Source of the DNA: RHKX01 sp963823565
GTDB taxonomy: Bacteria > Actinomycetota > Thermoleophilia > Solirubrobacterales > 70-9
Assembly: GCA_963823565.1 (NCBI GenBank)
Contig: CAWGLR010000003.1
Coordinates: 1,116,001 to 1,180,000, forward strand
DNA: 64,000 nucleotides
Direction: 5' to 3'
Shown here piece after piece: positions 52,759 to 61,050 of the stretch (within the stretch, counting starts at the first letter, position 1; every line of letters begins with the position of its first letter). Below the pieces are notes generated by a model that was given only the letters and a program-made list of their open reading frames with translations, made no database searches and had not been told where the DNA came from. Made by a program: the position numbers and the translations under genes.

Positions 52759-53769
52759 TCAGGCGACGACCTTCAGGGCTCCGACCTCGATCCCGAGGTC
52801 GAGCTCGGTCACCTCGCCGATGTAGTCGCCGTCGACCTCGACCGGGAAGGGCCGCCATGCCCCGTTCTCGTCCTTGGACAGCGACTCGATCCGCGCGCCG
52901 GAGAGGCCCTGGAAGTGGTCGATGTGACGGTGATCGCCCGCGGCCGAGCGCTTGCCGAGCACGCGCGAGGCGATGAACGGCACGTCGCGCTGCGCGGCCC
53001 GCCGCAGCACCGCGAGCGACAGCGTCCCGGAGCCCAGCTCGACCCCCTCGCAGACCCTGATCTCGCGGCCCTTGAAGTATGTGTAGGGGTCCGAGTTCTG
53101 GCAGATCGCCGTCACCCCCTCACTGCGGCCGTTGTCGGTCTCCGCCGCCATCACCACCGGGTTGCGCAGGTAGGTGCCGTAGAAGCCCTTCACCGCGGCC
53201 CACGTGTAGTAGTAGGGGCCGAACCGGTGCTTCATCCGCGGATGGGAGTCGACCTGATGCGCCGCGGTCGCGTCGAGGCCGGCGCCGCAGGCGAAGACGA
53301 ACCGCCTCCCGTTGGCGACGCCGAGGTCGACGGACCGCGGCGCGAAGCGGTCGGCGCAGCCGAGCAGGTGCTCGGTGGCGTCGACGACGTCGTTGGGGAT
53401 GCCGAGCGTCCGGCAGACGACGTTGGTCGAGCCGCCGGGAAGGATCGAAACAGGGATATCCGTCCCGGCGAGCCCGTTGGCGACCTCGTTGAGGGTGCCG
53501 TCGCCGCCGAAGGCGACGACGATGTCGTAGCCCCCGTTCACCGCCTCGCGGCCGATCTCGGTCGCGTGGTTCTGCGCCTCGGTCGTGACGGCCTCGACCT
53601 CGTAGCGCCCCTGAAGCGCGTAGACGACGAGGCTCTTCAGCCGGTCGGAGACCGTCGTCGCGTACGGGTTGACGATGATCAGCATCCGCTTCTTGCGCGG
53701 ACGCCGATCCGGGCTCGCAGCCTCCTCCGCGACGTCGGCAGGCGGAAGCGTCGAGGCGGCGCTGCTCAT
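52759..53769 (-). CDS. Diacylglycerol/sphingosine kinase-family lipid kinase
   Basis: A 336-residue member of the DAGK_cat/YegS/DgkB family, which phosphorylates diacylglycerol or another lipid at the membrane face. Signature motifs: IIVNPYATTVSDRL, the nucleotide loop VAFGGDGTLNEVANGLAGTD, and LPGGSTNVVCRTLGIP. The C-terminal beta domain contains FACGAGLDATAAHQVD and ends VEVDGDYIGE. TATGAA (53781-53776, minus) ends 6 nt before the ATG, another leaderless start. Operon with the HIT gene. Confidence 0.88.
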   Translation of the reverse strand: MSSAASTLPPADVAEEAASPDRRPRKKRMLIIVNPYATTVSDRLKSLVVYALQGRYEVEAVTTEAQNHATEIGREAVNGGYDIVVAFGGDGTLNEVANGLAGTDIPVSILPGGSTNVVCRTLGIPNDVVDATEHLLGCADRFAPRSVDLGVANGRRFVFACGAGLDATAAHQVDSHPRMKHRFGPYYYTWAAVKGFYGTYLRNPVVMAAETDNGRSEGVTAICQNSDPYTYFKGREIRVCEGVELGSGTLSLAVLRRAAQRDVPFIASRVLGKRSAAGDHRHIDHFQGLSGARIESLSKDENGAWRPFPVEVDGDYIGEVTELDLGIEVGALKVVA

Positions 53770-53811
53770 CGGGCGTTCATACCCCCTCGGCTCCGGCGGT
53801 TACCGCGCGCG

Positions 53812-55218
53812 CTAGGCGCGGATCTGCGCCAGCACCTCGTCCCGCTTGGACTCCATGTCCTCGCGCGAGACCAGCGACTCGAGGTTGAGGCGCAACAGCG
53901 GCTCGGTGTTCGAGGGGCGGACGTTGAAGTGCCAGTCCTGGTAGTCGACCGAGACCCCGTCGAGCCAGGAGACCTCCGCGTCGGGATGCGACTCGGCGAT
54001 CTCATTCATCTTCCCCTCCTGGTCGTCGACCTCGGAGTTGATCTCCCCCGAGATGAAGTACTCCGAGCGCAGGTCGCCGACGAGGTCGGAGAGCTTGCGC
54101 CCGGTCTTCGACAGGAGCTCGAGCACGAGCAGGGCCGGGATCGTTCCCGAGTCGGCGTTGTAGAACTGCTTGAAGTAGTAGTGGCCCGAGACCTCGCCGG
54201 CGAACGCCGCCCCGAGCTCCTTCATCGCCCGCTTCATGAACGCGTGCCCGACCCGGTTGACATGCGGGGTGCCGCCCGCAGCCCGCACCCGGTCGGGCAC
54301 CGCCCGGCTGGCGCGGACGTCGTAGAGGATGTCGGCGCCCGGCTCCTTCTCGAGCACCAGCTCGGCGAGCAGCGCGGTGAGGAAGTCGCCGTCGACGAAT
54401 TCGCCGCGGTCGTCGATGAAGAAGCAGCGGTCGGCGTCGCCGTCCCACGCGATCCCGAGGTCGGCGCCCTCGGAGCGGACGCGGTCGATGATGAATTGCC
54501 GGTTCTCGGGCAGCAGCGGGTTCGGCTCGTGGTCGGGAAAGTCGCCGTCCGGGGTCCAGTAGGTCGTCACGAGCTCGAGGTCGAACTCGTCCAGCAACGG
54601 GCCGACCATCTGCCCGGCCATGCCGTTGCCGCCATCGACGACGACCTTCATCGGCTTCAGCGCGCCGGCGTCGATGAACGACAGCGCCGCCTCGCGGAAC
54701 TCCGGCGCGATGTCGACGTCCTCGGCGCCGCCGCCGCCCGGCGCCTCGCCGAGCCCCCCGAGGATGAGGTCGCGGATCGCGGTGATTCCGGTGTCGCCGG
54801 AGAGTGCGAGAGCGCCCTCGCGGACGAGCTTCACGCCCGTGTAGGCCTTCGGGTTGTGGGAGGCGGTGATCATCGCCCCGCCGTCGAGCGCCCGCTTGCC
54901 GACCATGAAATAGAGCATCTCGGTGCCGACCATGCCCGCGTCGAGGACGTGCGCGCCCTCGGCGATCAGGCCGTCGCGCACCCGCCCCGCCATCTCCGGC
55001 GCCTGCAGCCGCATGTCGCGGCCGACGCCCACCCGGAGCTCCTCCGGCCGCTTGCCGCGCAGGTCCGCGAGGACGCGGGCGAACGCGCGGCCGAGCAGGT
55101 AGGCGGTGTCGCCGTCCATCTCGCTGCCGTAGAGGCCGCGGACGTCGTAGGCCTTGAAGATTCCCCCGGCGACCGAGCCCGGCCCGCCCTCGGCGCTCGT
55201 GCTCGCGTTCTCGCTCAA
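53812..55218 (-). CDS. Phosphomannomutase/phosphoglucomutase
   Basis: A 468-residue alpha-D-phosphohexomutase. FKAYDVRGLYG at the N-terminus, the phosphoserine loop in ITASHNPKAYTGVKL, the metal loop AWDGDADRCFFID, the sugar-specificity loop GEVSGHYYFK, and the C-terminal phosphate-binding VRPSNTEPLLRL are all present. GEVSGHYYF is typical of enzymes handling both mannose and glucose phosphates, feeding GDP-mannose and polysaccharide synthesis. TTG start overlapping the HIT stop (TTGA), with a GAAGGAGG ribosome site. Confidence 0.93.
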   Translation of the reverse strand: MSENASTSAEGGPGSVAGGIFKAYDVRGLYGSEMDGDTAYLLGRAFARVLADLRGKRPEELRVGVGRDMRLQAPEMAGRVRDGLIAEGAHVLDAGMVGTEMLYFMVGKRALDGGAMITASHNPKAYTGVKLVREGALALSGDTGITAIRDLILGGLGEAPGGGGAEDVDIAPEFREAALSFIDAGALKPMKVVVDGGNGMAGQMVGPLLDEFDLELVTTYWTPDGDFPDHEPNPLLPENRQFIIDRVRSEGADLGIAWDGDADRCFFIDDRGEFVDGDFLTALLAELVLEKEPGADILYDVRASRAVPDRVRAAGGTPHVNRVGHAFMKRAMKELGAAFAGEVSGHYYFKQFYNADSGTIPALLVLELLSKTGRKLSDLVGDLRSEYFISGEINSEVDDQEGKMNEIAESHPDAEVSWLDGVSVDYQDWHFNVRPSNTEPLLRLNLESLVSREDMESKRDEVLAQIRA

Positions 55219-55700
55219 CTGAAGCCTCCTTCGAGGGCGTCGTAGGTCTCCTCCAGCGACTGTGGCATCACCCGCGTGTCGGCGACGACCGGCATGTAGT
55301 TGTTGTCGCCGGCCCACCGCGGGACGACGTGCAGGTGGATGTGGCCGTCGACGCCCGCCCCGGCCACCCGCCCCTGGTTGAGCCCGACGTTGAATCCCTC
55401 GGGCGAGTAGACGTCCTCCATCTTCCGCATCGCCTGCTGGGCGAGGCCCATCATCTCCGCCGTGATCCCCGGCTCGATGTCCTGGAGCCGGCCGAGGTGC
55501 TCGAACGGCGCCACCATCAGGTGCCCGCTCGTGTACGGGTAGAGGTTGAGGATCACGTAGCAGCGCTCGCCGCGGTGGACGATCAGCGCCTTGCGATCGT
55601 CGCCCTCGCCGGGCTTGGCGCAGAAGACGCACTCGGTTTGCTTGTTCGCATTCGACACGTAGCGAAGGCGCCACGGCGCCCAGATCCGATGATTGGCCAT
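55215..55700 (-). CDS. HIT-family protein (Ap4A phosphorylase-like)
   Basis: A 161-residue HIT protein of the actinobacterial type that starts WAPWRLRYV and has CVFCAKPGEGDD (zinc-binding Cys pair), NLYPYTSGHLMVAPFEH and the active site GHIHLHVVPRW. Mycobacterial relatives have Ap4A phosphorylase activity. TAGGAT (55715-55710, minus) ends 9 nt before the ATG. Coupled to the phosphohexomutase gene. Confidence 0.9.
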   Translation of the reverse strand: MANHRIWAPWRLRYVSNANKQTECVFCAKPGEGDDRKALIVHRGERCYVILNLYPYTSGHLMVAPFEHLGRLQDIEPGITAEMMGLAQQAMRKMEDVYSPEGFNVGLNQGRVAGAGVDGHIHLHVVPRWAGDNNYMPVVADTRVMPQSLEETYDALEGGFS

Positions 55701-55738
55701 CGGCGGCTGATCCTATTGGGGCGCGGATCGGGGGCCGG

Positions 55739-56383
55739 TCAGGCCGGCTTGCGCTTGCGCCGGCCCTCGAGCCACTCGCGCCACCTCGGGCTGAGCGCCG
55801 GCGCCTCGAGCGCCCGCTCGACCAGCTCGCGGTCGCCGAATGCGACCCGGCCGAGCGTCTCGACCGTGATCCCGTGACCGGAACGCTCGACCACGTCGAC
55901 CTCGTCGCCGGCGCCGAGCTCGCCCTCCTCGATCACCCGCAGGTAGGCACCGAGGCGGAGCGCCCGGGCGAAGCGCTTGACGAACCGCTGGTCGCCCATC
56001 TTCGCCCCGAGCTTGCTGCAGGGCTGTCGCGGCTCGGAGACCTCCAGCAGTGCCGAGCCGACTCGCCAGCGCTCGCCGATCTCGGCGTGGCTGGGGTCGA
56101 GTCCCTGGGTCGTCAGGTTCTCGCCGAAGAGGCCGGGCTCGGTCTCGCGGCCGAGCTGCTCGCTCCACCATTCGTAGTCGCTCGTGCCGTAGGCGTAGAC
56201 CGCCTTGTCGGGCCCGCCGTGGACGCGGCGGTCGACCTGGCGGTCACCGTCGAGCCCCTCGCGGCCGACCGCGACCCGGCCCTCCGCCGGCACCTTGAAG
56301 ATGCCGGTCTTGACCGGGCTCCCGCCGATCGTGACGAGCCGGACCTGGGCGAGGTTGACCGAGACGACGCGGCCGTCGCTCAC
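55739..56383 (-). CDS. MOSC-domain protein (YiiM-like)
   Basis: A 214-residue MOSC (molybdenum cofactor sulfurase C-terminal) protein. GGPDKAVYAYGTSDYEWW, GLFGENLTTQGLDPSHAEIGERWRVG and the conserved cysteine in EPRQPCSKLG match the YiiM type, which reduces N-hydroxylated compounds using bound molybdenum cofactor. GTG start overlapping the corA stop (GTGA). Confidence 0.9.
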   Translation of the reverse strand: MSDGRVVSVNLAQVRLVTIGGSPVKTGIFKVPAEGRVAVGREGLDGDRQVDRRVHGGPDKAVYAYGTSDYEWWSEQLGRETEPGLFGENLTTQGLDPSHAEIGERWRVGSALLEVSEPRQPCSKLGAKMGDQRFVKRFARALRLGAYLRVIEEGELGAGDEVDVVERSGHGITVETLGRVAFGDRELVERALEAPALSPRWREWLEGRRKRKPA

Positions 56384-57390
56384 AGCCACTCGCGCTTGCG
56401 GAAGTACGCCAGCATGCCGACGAGGATCGCCACCATCACCGCGATGACGACGTAGAAGTCGGCGTCGTCCCCCTCGCCCGGGACGCCGACGTTCATCCCC
56501 CAGATGCTCGCGATCAGCGTCAGCGGCAGGACCATGACGCTGATCGCCGTCAGCACGCGAAGGACTTCGTTGACGCGGTGGTTGAGCACCGACTCGTTGG
56601 TGTCCTCGAGCGCCTCGACGACCTCCTTGTAGTTCTCGAGCATGTCCCAGATCCGCTCGTGGGCGTCGACGATGTCGTCGAAGTAGATCTCGAGGTCGAG
56701 GTCGGGCGCGAGGAAGCGGTTCTTGACGTTCTCGAGGTCGCGCAGGACCGGCCGCTGCGGGCGGATCACCTTGCGAAAGTTGATGATCTCCTGCTTGACC
56801 CGCGAGATGTCGCGGACGACCTCCTCGGACCGCTCTTCCTCGAAGATGTCGGTCTCGACCGCGTCGAGCTTGTTGCCGATCTTCCGCAGCATCGGGAAGC
56901 AGTAGTCGAAGCTGTCGTCGACGATTCGGTACAGCAGGTACCCGGCGCCGCGGGAGAAGAGCTTCTCGCGCGTCTCCTCGTTGCTCCGGCAGCGCTCGAA
57001 GAGGTACTCGACCGGCTGCAGCGGCTGGTTGGGGATCGTGACGACGAAGTCGGGCCCGACGAACATGTCGAGCTCGCCTGCGTTGAGGCGCCCGGCGGAG
57101 CGGTCGAACACCGGCAGGTGGAGGACGATGAACAGGTAGTCGGGGTACTCGTCGATCTTCGGCCGCTGGTTGCGGGAGAGCACGTCCTCCATGTCGAGGG
57201 TGTGGAAGTCGAAGTGTTCCTGCAGCCAGCTCCACTCGAGCGCCGTCGGGCTCTCGAGGTTCACCCAGCGGAGCCCCTCGGCTCCCTGGACGATCTCGAC
57301 GTTCGGCTTAGCGGGCGGGGCGGGCGCGGCCGCAGTGGGGGCCACGGAGCGGTCCGACCGGCGAAGTCTGGGCTTCGGGAGGTTCGGCAT
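56380..57390 (-). CDS. corA: CorA-family magnesium/cobalt transporter
   Basis: A 336-residue CorA channel. A Pro/Ala-rich basic N-terminal tail leads into the cytosolic funnel domain (WLQEHFDFHTLDMEDVLSRNQRPKIDEYPDYLFIVLHLP), a long helix (residues ~190-270), and two C-terminal membrane helices flanking the selectivity motif in IWGMNVGVPG (GMN). Forms a homopentamer in the membrane. ATG 57390; TAATCT at about 57435 on the minus strand may be its -10. It is divergent from the SAM-riboswitch operon. Confidence 0.93.
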   Translation of the reverse strand: MPNLPKPRLRRSDRSVAPTAAAPAPPAKPNVEIVQGAEGLRWVNLESPTALEWSWLQEHFDFHTLDMEDVLSRNQRPKIDEYPDYLFIVLHLPVFDRSAGRLNAGELDMFVGPDFVVTIPNQPLQPVEYLFERCRSNEETREKLFSRGAGYLLYRIVDDSFDYCFPMLRKIGNKLDAVETDIFEEERSEEVVRDISRVKQEIINFRKVIRPQRPVLRDLENVKNRFLAPDLDLEIYFDDIVDAHERIWDMLENYKEVVEALEDTNESVLNHRVNEVLRVLTAISVMVLPLTLIASIWGMNVGVPGEGDDADFYVVIAVMVAILVGMLAYFRKREWL

Positions 57391-57478
57391 GAGGTCTGTC
57401 CGTCTCGCTCGTGTCCATGGCCACGCCAAGATTACGCGACGGCCGTGCGGGCGTCGGTGTTCTCCGGAGGGCGGCTGA

Positions 57479-57484
57479 TATATT
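57479..57484 (+). promoter_or_regulatory. -10 box of the SAM-riboswitch transcript
   Basis: TATATT lies about 19 nt before the first riboswitch helix, placing the transcript start just upstream of it. Confidence 0.6.
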
Positions 57485-57502
57485 GCGCGCCACATAGACC
57501 GC

Positions 57503-57612
57503 CACATCCAGAGGGGTGGAGGGAACTGGCCCTACGAAACCCCGGCAACCGACTTCGGACGCGAGTCCGAAGGAAAGGTGCCAAGTCCATCAGGGAAACC
57601 TGGGAGATGTGA
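57503..57612 (+). promoter_or_regulatory. SAM-I (S-box) riboswitch
   Basis: The aptamer is complete. P1 is CACATC (57503-57508) with GATGTG (57606-57611). P2 carries the kink-turn region GAGGGGTGGAGGGA. The conserved core ACTGGCCCTACGAAACCC then CGGCAACC follows. P3 is CTTCGGAC-GCGA-GTCCGAAG with a GNRA loop, then AAGGTGCCAAGTCC and P4. The form is SAM-I rather than the actinobacterial SAM-IV. It should bind S-adenosylmethionine and switch off the downstream genes by favouring the terminator at 57631. Confidence 0.93.
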
Positions 57613-57630
57613 GTGGGGAGTTCCACTCGG

Positions 57631-57661
57631 GACCTCTGCTCGCACCGGCAGAGGTCTTTTT
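57631..57661 (+). terminator. Riboswitch expression-platform terminator
   Basis: GACCTCTGC pairs with GCAGAGGTC over an 8-nt loop and is followed by five Ts. An alternative hairpin just upstream (GAGTGG/CCACTC at 57611-57628) sits between P1 and this stem. A clear intrinsic terminator is rare in this window, supporting transcriptional control. Confidence 0.85.
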
Positions 57662-57695
57662 GAATCGCAATCGAGTGGAACGGGAGTTGACGAGA

Positions 57696-58931
57696 ATGAG
57701 CTTGAAGGCCCTGAGGTGCAAGGAGTGCGGCCACCGCTACGAGCTGGACGCGCGCTACGTCTGCGACCAGTGCTTCGGCCCGGTCGAGGTCGAGTACGAC
57801 AGGAGCGGCCTCGACGCCGCCGCGGCCCGCCGGCGGATCCAGGCCGGCTCCAACGGCATCTGGCGCTACGCCGACTTCCTGCCCGTCAGACAGCGCCCCG
57901 CCGGGGCGCTCGAGCCGGGCCTGACGCCGCTCGTCAAGGCGGATCGCCTGGCGGAGAAGCTCGGCGTTGGGGAGATCTGGGTCAAGAACGATGCCGCCAA
58001 CCCGACGCACTCGTTCAAGGACCGGGTCGTCGCGGTCGCCCTCGCGAAGGCGCTCGAGCTCGGCTTCGACACCGTCGCCTGCGCCTCGACCGGGAACCTC
58101 GCCAACGCCGTCGCCGCCCACGCGGCCGCAGCCGGCGTCGACTCCTACGTCTTCGTTCCCTCCGACCTCGAGGAACAGAAGCTCCTTGCGACCGCCGTGT
58201 ACGGCACGAACCTGGTCGGCGTCGACGGCAGCTACGACGACGTCAACCGCCTCTGCACCGAGCTCGCCGAGGAGCGGGGGTGGGGCTTCGTCAACGTCAA
58301 CCTGCGCCCCTACTACGCCGAGGGCTCCAAGACGCTCGCCTACGAGACCGCCGAGCAGCTCGGGTGGCGCATGCCCGACAAGATCGTCTGCCCGATCGCC
58401 TCGGGGTCGCTGTTCACGCGAATCGCGCGCGGCTTCACCGAGTGGCTCGACCTCGGACTGATCGAGGGCGAGCTCCCGGCGTTCCACGGCGCCCAGGCGG
58501 CCGGCTGCAGCCCGGTCGCCTCGGCCTACGCGGCGGGCCAGGACGTAGTCCGTCCCGTCAAGGCGGACACGATCGCCAAGAGCCTGGCGATCGGCACCCC
58601 CGCCGACGGTCCCTACGCGCTCGACCTCGCCCGTCGCACCGACGGCTCGATCGAGTCGGTCACCGACGACGAGATCCGCGCCGGCATCCGGTTGCTCGCC
58701 GAGACGACGGGCATCTTCACCGAGACGGCGGGCGGCGTGACGACGGCGACGCTCGCCAAGCTCGCCGAGGCCGGGGAGCTGACGAGCGAGGACTCGGTCG
58801 TCGTCTACATCACCGGCGAGGGGCTGAAGACGCTCGACGCGGTGCGCGACGGCTTCGCGATGACGCGGATCGAGCCGTCGCTCGACTCGTTCGCCGCCAA
58901 GGTGGACGGCGCGGCGGCCGCGACCGTCTGA
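57696..58931 (+). CDS. thrC: Threonine-synthase-like PLP enzyme under SAM-riboswitch control
   Basis: A 411-residue fold-type II PLP enzyme. The N-terminal zinc ribbon (C8, C11, C23, C26) and the body match actinobacterial threonine synthase: EIWVKNDAANPTHSFKDRVV with the PLP lysine near K108, CASTGNLANAVAAHAA (phosphate loop), and IASGSLFTRIARGF. Threonine synthase converts O-phosphohomoserine to threonine. Control by SAM is odd for that role and suits methionine synthesis, and the next gene is a CysO-like sulfur carrier; so it may instead make homocysteine from O-phosphohomoserine (inference). GGGAG ribosome site before the ATG. Confidence 0.85.
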   Translation: MSLKALRCKECGHRYELDARYVCDQCFGPVEVEYDRSGLDAAAARRRIQAGSNGIWRYADFLPVRQRPAGALEPGLTPLVKADRLAEKLGVGEIWVKNDAANPTHSFKDRVVAVALAKALELGFDTVACASTGNLANAVAAHAAAAGVDSYVFVPSDLEEQKLLATAVYGTNLVGVDGSYDDVNRLCTELAEERGWGFVNVNLRPYYAEGSKTLAYETAEQLGWRMPDKIVCPIASGSLFTRIARGFTEWLDLGLIEGELPAFHGAQAAGCSPVASAYAAGQDVVRPVKADTIAKSLAIGTPADGPYALDLARRTDGSIESVTDDEIRAGIRLLAETTGIFTETAGGVTTATLAKLAEAGELTSEDSVVVYITGEGLKTLDAVRDGFAMTRIEPSLDSFAAKVDGAAAATV

Positions 58932-58978
58932 TCGCTAGCTTCCCTGCCTCCCGGCACCGAGAACGAGGAAGTACCCAG

Positions 58979-59254
58979 ATGCCAATCACCGTGAAGATCC
59001 CCGCTCAGCTCCGCGCCGCGACCGGCGGCGAGGGCGAGATCGAGATCGAATCCGCGGCCACCGTGGGCGATGCTCTCGACGCGGTCTTCGCCCAGCACGA
59101 CGGGCTGCGCGAGCGGATCACCGAGGACGGCGACCTCCGCCGCTTCGTCAACGTCTACGTCTCCGGAGAGGACATCCGCTTTCAGGACGGCCTCGAAACC
59201 CAGGTCTCCGACGGCGCCGAGGTGACGATCCTCCCCGCGGTCGCCGGCGGCTAG
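58979..59254 (+). CDS. CysO-like sulfur carrier protein (MoaD/ThiS family)
   Basis: A 91-residue ubiquitin-fold carrier ending in Gly-Gly. Its C-terminal half (RRFVNVYVSGEDIRFQDGL, VTILPAVAGG) closely follows what I remember of Mycobacterium tuberculosis CysO. Such carriers are activated by a MoeB/MoeZ-type E1 enzyme, receive sulfur as a C-terminal thiocarboxylate, and donate it to a PLP enzyme. Here the partner would be the thrC product 47 nt upstream; no CysM, Mec or E1 is in the window. Sequence GAACGAGGAAG provides a weak ribosome site. Confidence 0.9.
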   Translation: MPITVKIPAQLRAATGGEGEIEIESAATVGDALDAVFAQHDGLRERITEDGDLRRFVNVYVSGEDIRFQDGLETQVSDGAEVTILPAVAGG

Positions 59255-59260
59255 CCGACC

Positions 59261-60031
59261 GTGGACGCGGCGCGCGGCGAGCCCGCCGCGCGGGAGCGCG
59301 ACGAGATCGTCGCGGTCCTGTGCGGCGGCAGGGGCACCCGCCTTCAGGAGCGCACCCACGCGATCCCGAAGGCCCTGGTCGAGATCGGAGGCAAGCCGAT
59401 CCTCTGGCACGTGCTGCGGATCTACGCGGCGCACGGCTTCCGCCGCTTCCTGCTGCTCTGCGGCTACCGGGGCGAGATGATCGAGGAGTTCGCGCTCGAC
59501 CAGAAGCTGCTCGAGGGACTCGACATCGAGTGCCTCGACACCGGGCTCGACACCCCGACCGGGGGCCGGGTCGCGGCGGCCGCCGACCGTCTTCGCGACG
59601 CGACGTTCGCGCTCACGTACGCCGACGGCGTCGCCGACGTCGACCTCAGTGCCGCGCTCCAGTTCCACCGCGGACACGGGGCGGCGGCGACCGTCACCCT
59701 CGTCCGTCCGCACTCTCAGTGGGGGATCGCCGAGCTCGACGGCGACCGGATCCGCGGCTTCGTCGAGAAGCCGCGGATGGAGCAGTGGGTCAACGGCGGG
59801 TTCATGTTCTGCGCCCCGCGCGTCCTCGACTACCTCGACGAGCGCTCGGTCCTCGAGCGGGAGCCGCTGGAGCGCCTGGCGCGCGACGGCGAGCTCGTCG
59901 GCTGGCGTCACACCGGCTTCTGGGACTGCATGGACACCTACAAGGACGCGGTCGTCCTCGACGACCTGTGGGCAGCCGGCAGCCCGCCGTGGCGGATCTG
60001 GGACCCGGCTCCCGCGGTGGCCGAGAAGTGA
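59261..60031 (+). CDS. rfbF: Glucose-1-phosphate cytidylyltransferase-like nucleotidyltransferase
   Basis: A 256-residue sugar-nucleotide transferase. LCGGRGTRLQERTHAIPKALVEIGGKPILWHVLRIYAAHG is the family start (GGxGTRL and PK motifs), and LTYADGVADVDLSAAL, FVEKPRMEQWVNGGFMF and FWDCMDTYKD follow the RfbF pattern, making CDP-glucose from CTP and glucose 1-phosphate. GTG start 6 nt after the cysO-like stop; stop overlaps the next GTG (GTGA). Confidence 0.85.
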   Translation: MDAARGEPAARERDEIVAVLCGGRGTRLQERTHAIPKALVEIGGKPILWHVLRIYAAHGFRRFLLLCGYRGEMIEEFALDQKLLEGLDIECLDTGLDTPTGGRVAAAADRLRDATFALTYADGVADVDLSAALQFHRGHGAAATVTLVRPHSQWGIAELDGDRIRGFVEKPRMEQWVNGGFMFCAPRVLDYLDERSVLEREPLERLARDGELVGWRHTGFWDCMDTYKDAVVLDDLWAAGSPPWRIWDPAPAVAEK

Positions 60032-60996
60032 GGTCCGCCCTCGTCACCGGCGGCCGTGGCTTCGTCGGCGCCTGGCTCTGCAAGGCGCTGCTCGACCGGG
60101 GAGTGGAGGTGCGCTCGCTCGACCGGCGCGGACCGCACCAGCGACCGTCGACCCTGGCGATGCTCGGCGTCGACGGTGACGTCCTCGAGGTCGAGGGCGA
60201 ACTGGTCGACGGCGATCTTCTGCGACGCACGATCGCCGAGGGCGGCGTCGATGCCGTCTTCCACCTCGCCGCCGAGACGATCGTCGGGACCGTCCAGGCG
60301 GACCCTGCGACCGGGTTCGACACCAACGTCCGCGGGACCTGGACCCTGCTGGAGGCGTGCCGCGCCGAGGGCGTCGAACGCGTCGTCTTCGCCTCCTCCG
60401 ACAAGGCCTACGGTGCGCACGACGAGCTTCCCTACCGGGAGGAGTTCGCGCTCCTGCCCACCGCTCCGTACGAGGCGTCGAAGGCGGCGGCGGACCTGAT
60501 CGCGCGCTCCTACTGGCCGTCGTTCGGGCTTCCCGTCGCGGTCACCCGCTTCGCCAACATCTTCGGCGGCGGCGACCTCAACTTCTCGCGGCTGGTCCCG
60601 GAGACCGTGTGCGCCGTAATCGAGGGCCGGGCGCCGGTGCTGCGCTCGGACGGCTCGCCGGTCCGCGACCTGCTCTACGTCGAGGACGCGGCGGCCGCGT
60701 ACCTGGCGATCGCCGGCTCGCTCGACCGCGACGACGTCCGCGGTGAGGCGTTCAACGCCGGTGGCGAGCGCCCCTACTCGGTCCTCGAGATCGTCAGCGA
60801 GATCGCCAGGATCGGCGACTCCGGGGTCGAGCCGGAGATCCGCGGGGAGGGCAACCCCGAGGGCGAGATCGACCGCCAGTACGTCGACGCGTCGAAGATC
60901 CGCGAGCGCTGCGGGTGGACCCCGGCCGTCTCGCTAGCCGAGGGGATCGAGCGGACCATCGCCTGGTACCGCGAGCACCCCGAAGCCCGCCCCTGA
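60028..60996 (+). CDS. rfbG: NAD-dependent epimerase/dehydratase, CDP-glucose 4,6-dehydratase-like
   Basis: A 322-residue extended SDR. ALVTGGRGFVGAWL is the NAD-binding start; HLAAETIVGTVQADPATGFDTNVRGTWTLLEACR, SSDKAYG and PYEASKAAADLIARSY (YxxxK) follow, as in CDP-glucose 4,6-dehydratase, which makes CDP-4-keto-6-deoxyglucose from the RfbF product. Coupled to rfbF by a GTGA overlap. The genes for later CDP-deoxysugar steps are not in the window. Confidence 0.85.
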   Translation: MRSALVTGGRGFVGAWLCKALLDRGVEVRSLDRRGPHQRPSTLAMLGVDGDVLEVEGELVDGDLLRRTIAEGGVDAVFHLAAETIVGTVQADPATGFDTNVRGTWTLLEACRAEGVERVVFASSDKAYGAHDELPYREEFALLPTAPYEASKAAADLIARSYWPSFGLPVAVTRFANIFGGGDLNFSRLVPETVCAVIEGRAPVLRSDGSPVRDLLYVEDAAAAYLAIAGSLDRDDVRGEAFNAGGERPYSVLEIVSEIARIGDSGVEPEIRGEGNPEGEIDRQYVDASKIRERCGWTPAVSLAEGIERTIAWYREHPEARP

Positions 60997-61050
60997 ACGA
61001 CGGCGGGGGCCCCGCGTGGGGGCGGCCGGCACGCCTTCACCGGCTGACGG

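Noticed and set aside
57503..57612. SAM-IV instead of SAM-I riboswitch
   Set aside because: SAM-IV is common in Actinobacteria and shares the core, but the peripheral helices here (kink-turn in P2, GNRA-capped P3, P4 just before the P1 closing strand) follow the SAM-I layout.
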